In this document: piece by piece, positions 33,001-40,932 of the stretch
Layout of the letters: the number at the start of each line of letters is the position of its first letter
Position numbering within the stretch: the stretch's first letter is position 1
Assembly (NCBI RefSeq): GCF_024172125.1
Contig: NZ_JAMZEA010000002.1
Span: 496,001 to 560,000 of the forward strand
Direction: 5' to 3'
DNA: 64,000 nucleotides
From: Actinomadura rupiterrae
GTDB lineage: Bacteria; Actinomycetota; Actinomycetes; Streptosporangiales; Streptosporangiaceae
Notes under the pieces: generated by a model
Told to the model about the DNA's origin: nothing
Seen by the model: the letters and a program-made list of their open reading frames with translations, nothing else
Databases searched by the model: none
Program-made: the position numbers and the translations under genes

Positions 33001-35894
33001 TGAACCAGGCGGCGCTCGCGCTCGGCGTCCAGCCGGGCAGCGTGCCCGCCAACTTCGCCACCGCGACACTCGCCGAGCTCGCCGGCGTGCTGGACGGCCT
33101 GGCGGGCAGCGCCCCGGCCGCGCCGGTCGTGGAGGGCGCGGCCTCGTGGGTCCGCGCGTTCGCGATCGACCTCGCCGAGGAGCCCCTGCCCGAAACCGTC
33201 GAAACGGACGAGGCGCCCGGCACCTGGCGGGTGTTCGCCCCCGACGGCCACCCGCTCGCCGAGCCGCTGCGCCGCGCGCTGGAGACCGCGCGCGTCGGGG
33301 ACGGCGTGCTGGTCTGCCTCCCGACCGACTGCACCGAGGCGGACCTGCCGCCGGTGCTCGAAGGCGCGAAGGCCGCGCTGGACGGCGGGCGGTTCGTCCT
33401 CGTCCAGAACGGGCGGGGCGCCGCCGGGGTCGCCAAGACGCTCAGGCAGGAGAACCCGCACGTGAAGGTGACGGTCGTGACCGTCCCGCCGCGCGCGGAG
33501 GCGGTGCCGTGGATCGCCACCGAGGTCGCCGCGACCACCGGGTTCAGCGAGGCGCGCTTCGACACCGCGGGTGTCCGGCGGGTGCCGACGCTGCGGGCGC
33601 TTCCGGCCCGGCCGGAAAGGACGGCCGCGCCGCTCGGCCCCGGCGACGTCGTGCTGGTCACCGGCGGCGGCAAGGGCATCACCGCGGAGTGCGCGCTGGC
33701 CCTCGCCACCGATACGGGCGCCGCGCTGGCCCTGATGGGACGGTCCGACCCCGCCGACGACGAGGAACTCGCCGCCAACCTCGCCCGGATGGCGGAGAAG
33801 GACGTCCACGTCCACTACGTCCGGGCCGACGTCACCGACCCCGAGCGGGTCCGCGAGGCCGTCGCCGAGGCGGCGCGCGAGCTGGGCCCGGTCACCGCGA
33901 TCCTGCACGGCGCGGGACGCAACGAGCCCGCCTCGCTCGCCAACCTCGACCTCGACGCGTTCCACGCCGCGCTCGCGCCCAAGATCGGCGGGCTCCGGGC
34001 CGTCCTGGACGCCGTCGACCCCGGCCGGCTGCGGCTGCTCGTCACCTTCGGCAGCATCATCGGACGCGCCGGGCTCGCGGGCGAGGCGCACTACTCCCTC
34101 GCCAACGAGTGGCTCGCCGAGCTGACCGAGGCCGTCGCGGGCTGGCACCCCGACTGCCGCTGCCTGTGCCTGGAATGGTCGGTCTGGTCCGGCGTCGGCA
34201 TGGGCGAGCGGCTGTCGGTGGTCGACTCGCTCGGCCGCGACGGCATCACCGCGATCCCGCCCGGCCCCGGCGTCGAGGCCATGCGGCGGCTGCTCGCCGA
34301 CCCGGACGCGCCGCGCGTCGTCGTCGTCGCGGGCCGCACCGGACGCGTCGACACCGTCCGCCGGGAGCGCGCCGACCTGCCTCTGCTGCGCTTCGTCGGG
34401 CAGCCGCTCGTGCACTACCCGGGCGTCGAGCTCGTCACCGAGGTCGTCCTCGACCCCGGAACCGACCACTACCTCGCCGACCACCTGCTGGACGGCAACG
34501 CGCTGTTCCCCGCCGTGTTCGGCATGGAGGCCATGGCGCAGGCGGGCGCGGCCGTCCTCGGCCGCACCGGGACGCCGGTCTTCGAGGACGCCGAGTTCGC
34601 GCGTCCCGTGGTCGTCCCGCCGGACGGCTCGACCACGATCCGGATCGCGGTGACCGTCGCCGAGGACGGGACCGTCGACGCCGCCGTCCGCAGCGCCGAG
34701 ACCGGCTTCGCCGCCGACCACTTCCGCGCCCGCCTCCGCTACTCCGACGAGCCCGTCCCGCCGGATCGCGCGCCCACGGGCGGGCTGCCGCCGGTAGCGC
34801 TCGACCCGGCGTCCGACCTGTACGGACGCGTGCTGTTCCAGGGCGAGCGGTTCCACCGGCTGCGCACCTACCACCGCGCGGCGGCCCGGCACGTGGACGC
34901 GGACGTCGCGACCGGCCCGGCCGACTGGTTCTCCGGGTTCCTGCCCGGCGACCTGCTGCTCGGCGACCCCGGCATGCGGGACGCGCTGATGCATGGCAAC
35001 CAGGTCTGCGTCCCCGACGCGACCCTGCTGCCGACCGGCATCGAGCGCCTCTACCCGGCGGGCCCGCGCGCGTCCGGGACGGGCGAGCTGCGGTACCGCG
35101 CGACCGAGCGGTACCGCGACGGCGACACCCACGTCTACGACATCACCGTCCAGAACGCGGACGGCGAGATCGTCGAGCGCTGGGACGGGCTGCGGCTCCA
35201 GGCCGTCCGCCGGTCCGACGGCAGCGGCCCCTGGGTGGCGCCGCTGCTCGGGCCCTACCTGGAACGCGCCGTTGAAGACGTCCTCGGCGTGCAGGTGGCC
35301 GTCGCGGTCGAACCGCACCCCCCGGCCGGCATGGACCGGCGGGAGATGACCGCGCTGGCCGCCGGACGGGCGCTCGGACGGCCCGTCACCGTCCGGTACC
35401 GCCCGGACGGGCGGCCCGAGGTCGACGGGGTCCGGTCGGTGTCGTCCTCGCACGGTCCGGGGCTGACGGTGTTCGCGGCGGCCGAACGGCCCGTGGCCTG
35501 CGACGCGGAGCAGGCCAAGGCGCGTCCGGCCGAGGTGTGGGACGGCCTGCTCGGCGCCCGCCGGGCCCTCGCCGACCTGGTCGCGCGCGACCTCGGCGAA
35601 CCGTTCGACGTCGCCGCCACCCGGGTCTGGGCCGCGGCCGAATGCCTGCAGAAGGCCGGAGCGCCGCCGGACGCGCCGCTCACCTCGGCGGCCGCCGGCG
35701 CTGCGGCCGGCGCCGCGTCCGGCGCGGCGTCCGGCGGCGCGGGAGGAGCGCGCGGTGCGGTGTCCGGGAAGCCGGGCTGGGCGGTGCTCGCCTCCGGCGG
35801 CCTGCGGGTCGGCACGTTCGCCACGGCCGTGCGGGGCGTCCCGGACCCGGTCGTGTTCGCAGTCCTCACCGGAGAAGGGCGGTCCACAGCATGA
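30090..35894 (+). CDS. pksE: Enediyne polyketide synthase PKSE (KS-AT-ACP-KR-DH-PPTase)
   Basis: This 1934-residue iterative type I PKS has the order unique to enediynes. The ketosynthase (about 1-460) has DGACSSSL with Cys211, and EGHGTGTEVGD and SVKGMIGHTKAAAG with the catalytic histidines. The acyltransferase (about 560-870) has GHSLGE with Ser654. The ACP (about 930-1010) has the characteristic LDDLHLSSI with Ser964. The ketoreductase (about 1185-1400) has VTGGGKGIT and Tyr1335 in YSLANEW; the double-hotdog dehydratase (about 1440-1620) has His1465. The C-terminal phosphopantetheinyl transferase (about 1730-1934) has CDAEQ with Asp1805 and VWAAAECLQKAG. Such enzymes make a linear conjugated polyene released by the adjacent thioesterase. 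An Ala/Gly-rich insert interrupts the PPTase near 1865-1890. Confidence 0.97.
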   Translation: MNRIAVVGMACRYPDAASPRELWQNALAGRRAFRRLPDERMRLEDYWDADPAAPDRFYASNAAVIEGYAFDRVGHRIAGSTYRATDLTHWLALDTAGQALDDAGFPAAEGLPRDRTGVVVGNTLTGEFTRANLLRLRWPYVRRTLAAALRDEGWPDDRIGPFLAELEDRYKSPFPPVDEDTLAGGLSNTIAGRICNHYDLKGGGYTVDGACSSSLLSVATACRALLEDELDVAVAGGVDLSIDPFEIIGFAKTGALARGEMRVYDRGSNGFWPGEGCGMVVLMREADARAQDLRVYASVAGWGISSDGRGGITRPEVGGYRLALRRAYERAGFGVHTVPFFEGHGTGTEVGDRTELTALSEARAAAGAGDRAVIGSVKGMIGHTKAAAGVAGFIKAVMAVDARVLPPSIGSVEPHPVLAGDGASLRVLRKAEPWPDGAPVRAGVTAMGFGGINTHLVIEGAPAAGDASFDDETRVLASSPQDAELLMVDASTPDELRERLVELAGWVARVSYAQLADASAAAQRKLADLPYRAAAVVTSPADAERKLRRLAEALDAGETSLLTPGGATLLGHVTRPARIGFLFPGQGSGRGTTGGALRRRFAEAEDVYARVALPSDGDPSATEVAQPRIVTGSLAGLRVLDGLGIAADVAVGHSLGEITALHWAGTIGADELPAMAAARGRAMAERSEPGTMAGLAAHPDAVASLIADLPVVIAGYNGPNQTVVAGPEDAVAETRRRADRAGIGFSALAVSHAFHSPLVAPAADAFGAWLDGRPLRPVGRRVVSTVTGEVLPPDTDVPVLLRRQITGPVLFGQAVQLAAKDVDLFVEVGPGRVLSGLAAGIADVPAVALDTDDESASALLRVAAAAFVTGAPLDTAALFRGRFVRPLELGAEFSFFASPCEQAPDLTIAHETVKVDTSAEASEGGPSGESGLEILRRLAAERAELPPETVRDDAGLLDDLHLSSITVGQIMNQAALALGVQPGSVPANFATATLAELAGVLDGLAGSAPAAPVVEGAASWVRAFAIDLAEEPLPETVETDEAPGTWRVFAPDGHPLAEPLRRALETARVGDGVLVCLPTDCTEADLPPVLEGAKAALDGGRFVLVQNGRGAAGVAKTLRQENPHVKVTVVTVPPRAEAVPWIATEVAATTGFSEARFDTAGVRRVPTLRALPARPERTAAPLGPGDVVLVTGGGKGITAECALALATDTGAALALMGRSDPADDEELAANLARMAEKDVHVHYVRADVTDPERVREAVAEAARELGPVTAILHGAGRNEPASLANLDLDAFHAALAPKIGGLRAVLDAVDPGRLRLLVTFGSIIGRAGLAGEAHYSLANEWLAELTEAVAGWHPDCRCLCLEWSVWSGVGMGERLSVVDSLGRDGITAIPPGPGVEAMRRLLADPDAPRVVVVAGRTGRVDTVRRERADLPLLRFVGQPLVHYPGVELVTEVVLDPGTDHYLADHLLDGNALFPAVFGMEAMAQAGAAVLGRTGTPVFEDAEFARPVVVPPDGSTTIRIAVTVAEDGTVDAAVRSAETGFAADHFRARLRYSDEPVPPDRAPTGGLPPVALDPASDLYGRVLFQGERFHRLRTYHRAAARHVDADVATGPADWFSGFLPGDLLLGDPGMRDALMHGNQVCVPDATLLPTGIERLYPAGPRASGTGELRYRATERYRDGDTHVYDITVQNADGEIVERWDGLRLQAVRRSDGSGPWVAPLLGPYLERAVEDVLGVQVAVAVEPHPPAGMDRREMTALAAGRALGRPVTVRYRPDGRPEVDGVRSVSSSHGPGLTVFAAAERPVACDAEQAKARPAEVWDGLLGARRALADLVARDLGEPFDVAATRVWAAAECLQKAGAPPDAPLTSAAAGAAAGAASGAASGGAGGARGAVSGKPGWAVLASGGLRVGTFATAVRGVPDPVVFAVLTGEGRSTA

Positions 35895-36358
35895 GCGACT
35901 ACTACGAGTACCGGCACACCGTCGGGTTCGAGGAGACCAACCTCGTCGGCAACGTCTACTACGTCAACTACCTGCGCTGGCAGGGCCGCTGCCGGGAGAT
36001 GTTCCTCAAGCGGCGCGCGCCCGCCGTCCTCGCCGAGCTGCAGGCCGACCTGAAGCTGTTCACGCTGAAGGTCGACTGCGAGTTCTTCGCCGAGATCACC
36101 GCGTTCGACGAGCTGTCGGTGCGGATGCGGCTGGTCGAGCTGGCGCAGACGCAGCTGGAGTTCAGCTTCGACTACGTCCGGCTGGACGCCGGGGGCGGCG
36201 AGGCCCTCGTCGCCCGCGGGCGGCAGCGGGTGGCGTGCATGCGCGGCCCGAACGGGCGGACGGTCCCGGCGCGGGTGCCCGAGTCGCTCGTCCGGGCGCT
36301 CGCGCCGTACACGCCGTCCGCCGTGGCGAGCCCGGCCGGCGCGGGGAGGACGGCGTGA
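35891..36358 (+). CDS. Enediyne hot-dog thioesterase (E10-type)
   Basis: The 155-residue protein is a hot-dog-fold thioesterase of the enediyne group, with the near-invariant opening YRHTVGFEETNLVGNVYYVNYLRWQGRCREMFL followed by LKVDCEFFAEITAFDELSVRMRL. Enediyne thioesterases hydrolyse the nascent polyene from the PKSE carrier domain; heptaene is a common shunt product when the pair is expressed alone. It lacks a classical hot-dog catalytic Asp, as known for this group. The start overlaps the PKSE stop by four bases, ensuring equal expression. Confidence 0.95.
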   Translation: MSDYYEYRHTVGFEETNLVGNVYYVNYLRWQGRCREMFLKRRAPAVLAELQADLKLFTLKVDCEFFAEITAFDELSVRMRLVELAQTQLEFSFDYVRLDAGGGEALVARGRQRVACMRGPNGRTVPARVPESLVRALAPYTPSAVASPAGAGRTA

Positions 36359-36891
36359 ACGCGATGCCCGGACCGTCCGCCGAGGTGTACGACAGCGGCC
36401 TGCTGCGCCGCGCGTTCGGCACCTTCGCGACCGGCGTCACCGTGGTGACCTGCGGCGGGCCGAACCCGCACGGGATGACCGCCAACTCGTTCAGCTCGGT
36501 CTCGCTCGACCCGCCGCTGGTGCTGGTCTGCGTCGGGCGGGACGCGACGATGAACCGGATGCTGCGGCGCAGCGAGTACTTCGGGGTGTCGGTGCTGAGC
36601 GCCGGGCAGGAGCCGGTGGCGCGGCACTTCGCCGGCCGCCGCCGCGCGCTCGGCGCCGCCCAGTTCGACCCCGTCGACTGGATGCCCGGCGAGCTGACCC
36701 GCGTGCCGCTCATCGACGGCGCGCTCGCCTGGTTCGAGTGCCGCCGCTGGCGCGACTACGACGGCGGCGACCACACCATCTACACCGGGCGGCTGCTGTC
36801 CATGCGGCGGCAGGAGGCCGGCGACGCGCTGCTGTTCTACGATGGGCGCTTCCGGAGGGTCAGCCCCGAGCCGACGGAGGTGCCGCTGTGA
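36355..36891 (+). CDS. Flavin reductase (E6-type)
   Basis: This 178-residue protein belongs to the flavin-reductase-like split-barrel family: FGTFATGVTVVTCGGPNPHGMTANSFSSVSLDPPLVLVCVGRDATMN, then YFGVSVLSAGQEPVARHFAG, DGALAWFECRRWRDYDGGDHTIYTGRLL. It would supply reduced FMN/FAD to a flavin-dependent partner such as the halogenase at 45122 or a monooxygenase. Related proteins named E6 occur in C-1027 and neocarzinostatin clusters. The GTG start overlaps the thioesterase stop (GTGA). Confidence 0.88.
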   Translation: MNAMPGPSAEVYDSGLLRRAFGTFATGVTVVTCGGPNPHGMTANSFSSVSLDPPLVLVCVGRDATMNRMLRRSEYFGVSVLSAGQEPVARHFAGRRRALGAAQFDPVDWMPGELTRVPLIDGALAWFECRRWRDYDGGDHTIYTGRLLSMRRQEAGDALLFYDGRFRRVSPEPTEVPL

Positions 36892-38306
36892 GCCGCGCCG
36901 CCGAACGGGCCGCGCCCGCCGGGCTCGTGCCGCCGGGCCCGCCGCGCCGCGCCATGCCGGGGATCTTCGCCAAGCTGGTCCGCGACCGGCTCGGGCTGAT
37001 GACCTCGGCGGTCAACGGGTACGGCGACGCCGTCCGGGTCGCCGCCGGGCCGAAGACGCTCTACATCTTCAACCACCCCGACCACGCCAAGCACGTCCTC
37101 GCCGACAACAGCGCCAACTACCACAAGGGCATCGGCCTCCAGCAGGCCCGCCGCGCGCTCGGCGACGGCCTGCTGACCAGCGAGGGCGAGCTGTGGCGCA
37201 AGCAGCGGCACACGATCCAGCCCGCGTTCCAGCACGCCCGGATCGCCTCCCTCGCCGATGTCGTCGCCGAGGAGGCGGCGGGCCTGGTCGCGCGGCTCCG
37301 CACCCATTGGGGACGCGGCCCGGTGGACGTGACGCACGAGCTGACCGGGCTCACCCTCGGCGTCCTCGGCCGCACCCTGCTGGACGCCGACCTCGCCGCG
37401 TTCACCACGATCGGGCACGCCTTCGAGGCCGTCCAGGACCAGGCGATGTTCGAGATGGTGTCGCTGAGCGCGGTGCCGATGTGGGTGCCGCTGCCCCGCC
37501 AGCTCCGCTTCCGCCGCGCCCGCGCCGAGCTGCACGACGTCGTGGACCGCCTGGTCGCCGCCCGCTCGTCCGCCAACCGCCATGGGCGCGCGGATGCTGC
37601 GGGCGGGGACGCGGCGGGTGGGGACGCGGGGATCGGGGACGATGTGATCTCGCGGCTCGTGGCGTCCGTGCGGAAGGAGGCCGATCCGGCCGTCGCGGAC
37701 CGGCGGCTGCACGACGAGCTGGTCACGCTGCTGCTCGCCGGGCACGAGACGACCGCGAGCACGCTCGGCTGGTCGCTGTACCTGATCGACCGCGCGCCGG
37801 ACGTGCGCCGGCGGCTGCACGAGGAGGCCGTCGCGGTGCTCGGCGACCGGCCGCCGGTCTACGAGGACCTGCACCGGCTCACCTACACCGCGACGGTCAT
37901 CCAGGAGGCGATGCGGCTCTACCCGCCGGTCTGGATCCTCACCCGGGTCGCGCAGCAGGACGACGTGGTGGGCGGGTACCACGTGCCCGCCGGGTCGGAC
38001 GTGCTGATCAGCCCGTACACGCTGCACCGGCATCCCGGCTACTGGTCCGAGCCCGACCGGTTCGACCCGGACCGGTTCGACCCGGCCCTGCCCAACGAGC
38101 GGCCCCGGTACGCCTACATCCCGTTCGGCGCGGGCCCCCGGTTCTGCGTCGGCAACAACCTCGGGATGCTGGAGGCGACGTTCGTGCTGGCGCTGCTCTC
38201 CCGCGACCTGCGGCTGTCGACCGTCCCGGGGTACCGGGTGGTGCCCGAGCCGATGCTGTCGCTGCGCGTCCGCGGCGGCCTCCCGATGATCGTCCGCCCT
38301 GCCTGA
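36888..38306 (+). CDS. Cytochrome P450 (E7-type)
   Basis: The 472-residue P450 has the I-helix LLAGHETTAST, the ExxR motif in VIQEAMRLYPPVW, and heme loop FGAGPRFCVGNN with Cys420. It is longer than most bacterial class-I P450s and of the CYP102/fatty-acid-hydroxylase-like type, as is E7 of 9-membered enediyne clusters. It is the last gene of the PKSE operon, coupled to the flavin reductase by a GTGA overlap. A GDAAGGDAG repeat around residues 235-250 forms a low-complexity loop. It probably oxidises the enediyne core. Confidence 0.92.
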   Translation: MSRAAERAAPAGLVPPGPPRRAMPGIFAKLVRDRLGLMTSAVNGYGDAVRVAAGPKTLYIFNHPDHAKHVLADNSANYHKGIGLQQARRALGDGLLTSEGELWRKQRHTIQPAFQHARIASLADVVAEEAAGLVARLRTHWGRGPVDVTHELTGLTLGVLGRTLLDADLAAFTTIGHAFEAVQDQAMFEMVSLSAVPMWVPLPRQLRFRRARAELHDVVDRLVAARSSANRHGRADAAGGDAAGGDAGIGDDVISRLVASVRKEADPAVADRRLHDELVTLLLAGHETTASTLGWSLYLIDRAPDVRRRLHEEAVAVLGDRPPVYEDLHRLTYTATVIQEAMRLYPPVWILTRVAQQDDVVGGYHVPAGSDVLISPYTLHRHPGYWSEPDRFDPDRFDPALPNERPRYAYIPFGAGPRFCVGNNLGMLEATFVLALLSRDLRLSTVPGYRVVPEPMLSLRVRGGLPMIVRPA

Positions 38307-38319
38307 CCGCCCCTGCCCG

Positions 38320-38397
38320 CACGGCGAAGGCCCCGGGGTCCGGAAGCGTCCGGAACCCGGGGCCATCGCCGTGCCGTCCGGGGGGCCGGACGGCACG
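38320..38397. terminator. Twin overlapping hairpins between convergent genes
   Basis: The first hairpin (38320-38373) pairs CACGGCGA, GGCCCCGGG and TCCGGA with their complements around AGCG, giving over 22 bp with three small mismatches. A second (38371-38397) pairs GTGCCGTCC with GGACGGCAC. They overlap by three bases and would terminate both the PKSE operon and the convergent AraC gene. Confidence 0.85.
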
Positions 38398-38402
38398 GGC
38401 GG

Positions 38403-39176
38403 TCAGCTCCCGACGGCGTCCGCCGGGGCGGCGCGGGTGTCGAGGAGGGCGAGGAGCAGCGGCGGGTCGATCAGCCGCATCGGGCGCAGGGCCAGGTCGG
38501 CCGAGTGCACGGCGAGCCCGCCGTCCACGCTGAACGGGCCGTGCGAGCCGACCCGCGGGGCGGGGCCGGGGTCCAGCGGGTGCGCGGCGACCGCCTCGTC
38601 GCCCGGCGCGACCGAGTGGGCCAGCACGAACCAGGTGCCCTGCGGCACGTTGGACAGCTCGTACGGACCCGGCTCGGGCAGCACCGTGCAGCGGACCGGG
38701 GACCCCTGCGGGAGCGGCTCGGGGAACAGGCCGACGAACACCGGGCCGGGCTGCTCGTCCGGCGGGGCGAAGATCTCGCCCTTGACGGTGACCGACCGCG
38801 TGCCCCAGCCGTTGCGGCGGTCGTCGGTCGGGATGAAACGCCGGTAGCCGCCGCTCTGCCGGTACAGCGTGGGCGCGACCCCGACGCTGCTCTTGAACCG
38901 CGAGCTGAAGGTGCCGACGCTGGTGTACCCGACCCGGTTGCTGATCTCGGCGACGGTGAGCGTGGTGGAGACGAGCAGCCGCTTGGCGGCCTGCAGCCGG
39001 ACCGCGGACAGGAACCGGCCCGGCGAGATCCCGGTGATCTGCCGGAAGACCCGGGAGAAGTGGAACTTGCTGAACAGCGCGGTGCGCGCCATGTCGTCGA
39101 TGGTGAGCTCCTCGCCGAAGTTCTCGTACATGCTCCGGACGACGCGTTCGACTGCCTGCTCGGCGATATCTGCCAT
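38403..39176 (-). CDS. AraC/XylS-family transcriptional regulator
   Basis: The 257-residue protein has its two helix-turn-helix motifs at the N-terminus (YENFGEELTIDDMARTALFSKFHFSRVFRQITGISPGRFLSAVRLQAAKRLL; LTVAEISNRVGYTSVGTFSSRFKSSVGVAPTLYR). A C-terminal sensing domain of about 130 residues follows. An AraC-type regulator (R2) is also found in the C-1027 cluster. It is transcribed toward the PKSE operon and ends in the shared terminator. AraC proteins contact two half-sites one helical turn apart, which fits the asymmetric 16-bp element found upstream of the cluster genes; that link is inference. Confidence 0.9.
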   Translation of the reverse strand: MADIAEQAVERVVRSMYENFGEELTIDDMARTALFSKFHFSRVFRQITGISPGRFLSAVRLQAAKRLLVSTTLTVAEISNRVGYTSVGTFSSRFKSSVGVAPTLYRQSGGYRRFIPTDDRRNGWGTRSVTVKGEIFAPPDEQPGPVFVGLFPEPLPQGSPVRCTVLPEPGPYELSNVPQGTWFVLAHSVAPGDEAVAAHPLDPGPAPRVGSHGPFSVDGGLAVHSADLALRPMRLIDPPLLLALLDTRAAPADAVGS

Positions 39177-39476
39177 CTGAGCATTCCCTTCGACAGTGGA
39201 CGGAACGCCTTTAAGCGGGGTCGTTATCGGCGTGTGATCTGACCGGAATAGCGGTGGCGCGCCAGTTATTCGGTCAGCATCACTCTAAGTCGCTGTTCTG
39301 GGGCGGTCAATTGTGGAGAGCTGAACAATAACGCCGTGATTTGGCGGTTGAATGAGAGTCCGGACCCTTGTTGATGGTCATCGTTACGCGACGAATTCCC
39401 CTACATCACACACGGGTTTCCGGGGCGCCCGGTTCACGGCCGGGAGGCGGCGGTCAGGCGCGCCGGAGGATGGCGG
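39177..39476. other. 300-base gap upstream of the AraC gene
   Basis: There is no gene here. The stretch is unusually AT-rich for the window (for example TGAACAATAACGCC and GTTATTCGGTCAGCATCACT) and must contain the promoter of the AraC gene. Near the left end of the StrR-like gene the sequence GGCGGTCAGGCGCG occurs twice, 24 bases apart (about 39450-39487). I found no copy of the shared 16-bp element. Confidence 0.5.
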
Positions 39477-40571
39477 TCAGGCGCGGTCGCCGCCGGGGCC
39501 CGGGCGCTCCACCGCGTCCGCGAACCGCTCCCACGCCGTCGCGAACTGGCGGGCCAGGTCGGTGACGGCCTCGCGGCAGTGCTCGGGCACCAGGTCGGCC
39601 AGGGCGTCCCGCTCGTCCGGGCCGGGGACGTCCGCGCGGAGCATGCGCAGCAGCTCGCGGCCGGTGGCGGTGTGCCGCAGCGACGGGTCGCGCATCAGCC
39701 GGCGCAGCAGCTCCGGGCGCTCCTGGCCCTGCCCGGCGGTGCGGCGCGCGGCGGCGGGCAGCGCGACCGGGACGGGCCGCTCGGCCCGCTTCGCCCGCTG
39801 CGCCTGCTCGGACCTCTCCGGCCGCTTTGGGCGCTCAGGCGGCGCCGGGACGGCCCGGGCCGGCGGCGCCGGGCTCTCGCCGTTCAGCAGCCGCCTGCGC
39901 ACGTCGTGCGCGGTGGACAGCGAGATCCCGGCGGCCTTGGCGACCTCGCGCAGCGGCGTCTCCGGCCGGGCGGTGATGATCTCGGCGGCGCGGCGCCGGC
40001 CCTGCCCGCCGTCCAGCGGGCGGATCCGGCCGTCCGCGCCGACCCGGCTGTTCGACCTCGGCAGGTGCGCGGTCGAACGCCGGACGGCGGCGACGGTGTG
40101 GTCCGACAGCCCGGTCCGGGCCGCGACCACCCGGTCCGACAGCCGGGGCTCGGCGGCCATGATCCGCGCGGCGGCGGCGCGCCGGTCGGCGTGCGACAGC
40201 GGCAGCCCGTGCGTGACGTTCAGCTCGACCGCGCGGGCGAACGCCTCGGCCTCGGTGCCGTCGAAGAACACCACCTCGATGCTGGTCTCGCCGCGCAGGA
40301 TCGCGGCGCGCAGCCGGTGCATCCCGTCGATCACGCGCATCGCCGGGCGGTGCACCAGGATCGGCGGCAGCGGCGTCTCGATCTCGCTGAGCCGCAGGAT
40401 GTGCTCGCGGTCCTCGCCGTGCAGCCGGGGCGAGTCGGCGGGCAGCAGCGAGCCGATCGCGATGCGCCGGACCTCGGCGGCGGGGGTGGTCGGCGGGTCG
40501 GGCGCGGTCGCCGTGTCGGCGGCCGCGTCGCCGGGTGCTGGGCGGGGCAACGGCGTGGCGCCGGCCTCCAT
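39477..40571 (-). CDS. StrR/SgcR1-like regulator with ParB-type domain
   Basis: This 364-residue protein has a ParB-like nuclease-fold domain (RRIAIGSLLPADSPRL; ILRLSEIETPLPPILVHRPAMRVIDGMHRLRAAILRGETSIEVVFFDGTEAEAFARAVELNVTHGLPLS), a helix-turn-helix (SDRVVAARTGLSDHTVAAVRR) and a second one (PLREVAKAAGISLSTAHDVRRRL). This is the StrR/NovG/SgcR1 layout of pathway-specific activators. The ATG at 40571 was chosen because GGAGG lies six to seven bases before it. The C-terminal third is Pro/Arg-rich. It is likely a direct activator of the cluster. Confidence 0.88.
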   Translation of the reverse strand: MEAGATPLPRPAPGDAAADTATAPDPPTTPAAEVRRIAIGSLLPADSPRLHGEDREHILRLSEIETPLPPILVHRPAMRVIDGMHRLRAAILRGETSIEVVFFDGTEAEAFARAVELNVTHGLPLSHADRRAAAARIMAAEPRLSDRVVAARTGLSDHTVAAVRRSTAHLPRSNSRVGADGRIRPLDGGQGRRRAAEIITARPETPLREVAKAAGISLSTAHDVRRRLLNGESPAPPARAVPAPPERPKRPERSEQAQRAKRAERPVPVALPAAARRTAGQGQERPELLRRLMRDPSLRHTATGRELLRMLRADVPGPDERDALADLVPEHCREAVTDLARQFATAWERFADAVERPGPGGDRA

Positions 40572-40932
40572 CTGTCGCCTCCACCTCCGTCGAAGGTTGG
40601 CAGTCTTCGCCCCGAGGTTCGCCCCAGTGCAGGCGAAAGAGGCCCACCTTCGCCGTCCCCTCCGATGGCCTCTGCGCTCAATGCAAACCGGAGAACCGGT
40701 TTTCTGCAACCCTTGTTCTGCGGCCCTGACCGGTGGAGTAATTCGAATGGGTGTTCGAGTTTGGAGTGGGCGCCGAGCGCGTCGCTCACGCTGGGGAATA
40801 GGACGTGCCCGACCGGTCACGGATATTGGGGAATTGTCGCTCAGGGTGCTGCGGCCGCTACCCGGATAAACCCGTTCCGTGCCCGGGCGCGCCCCCTGCG
40901 TGAGAGCGCGCCGCGTGTCCGGCCGAGCACTC
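40572..40932. other. 361-base gap with control region of the StrR-like gene
   Basis: No gene is evident. It includes an inverted repeat at 40685-40702 (listed separately) and ATTCGAATGGGTG at 40741-40753, which nearly repeats ATTCGAATGAGTG upstream of the PKSE operon (29072-29084). The right end near 40870-40932 is GC-rich and downstream of the AhpD-like gene but shows no clean terminator. Confidence 0.5.
40685..40702. promoter_or_regulatory. Inverted repeat upstream of StrR-like regulator
   Basis: AAACCGG-AGAA-CCGGTTT is a perfect 7-bp inverted repeat with a four-base spacer, 114 bases before the start codon of the StrR-like gene. The flanks (TGC and CTGCA) extend the partial symmetry. It looks like a dimer-binding operator; the butyrolactone-receptor-like TetR at 44462 is one candidate. 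Confidence 0.4.

Noticed and set aside
40572-40820. N-terminal extension of the StrR-like regulator to 40820
   Set aside because: The extra 83 residues are Arg-rich and unlike the family, and GGAGG stands correctly before the ATG at 40571.
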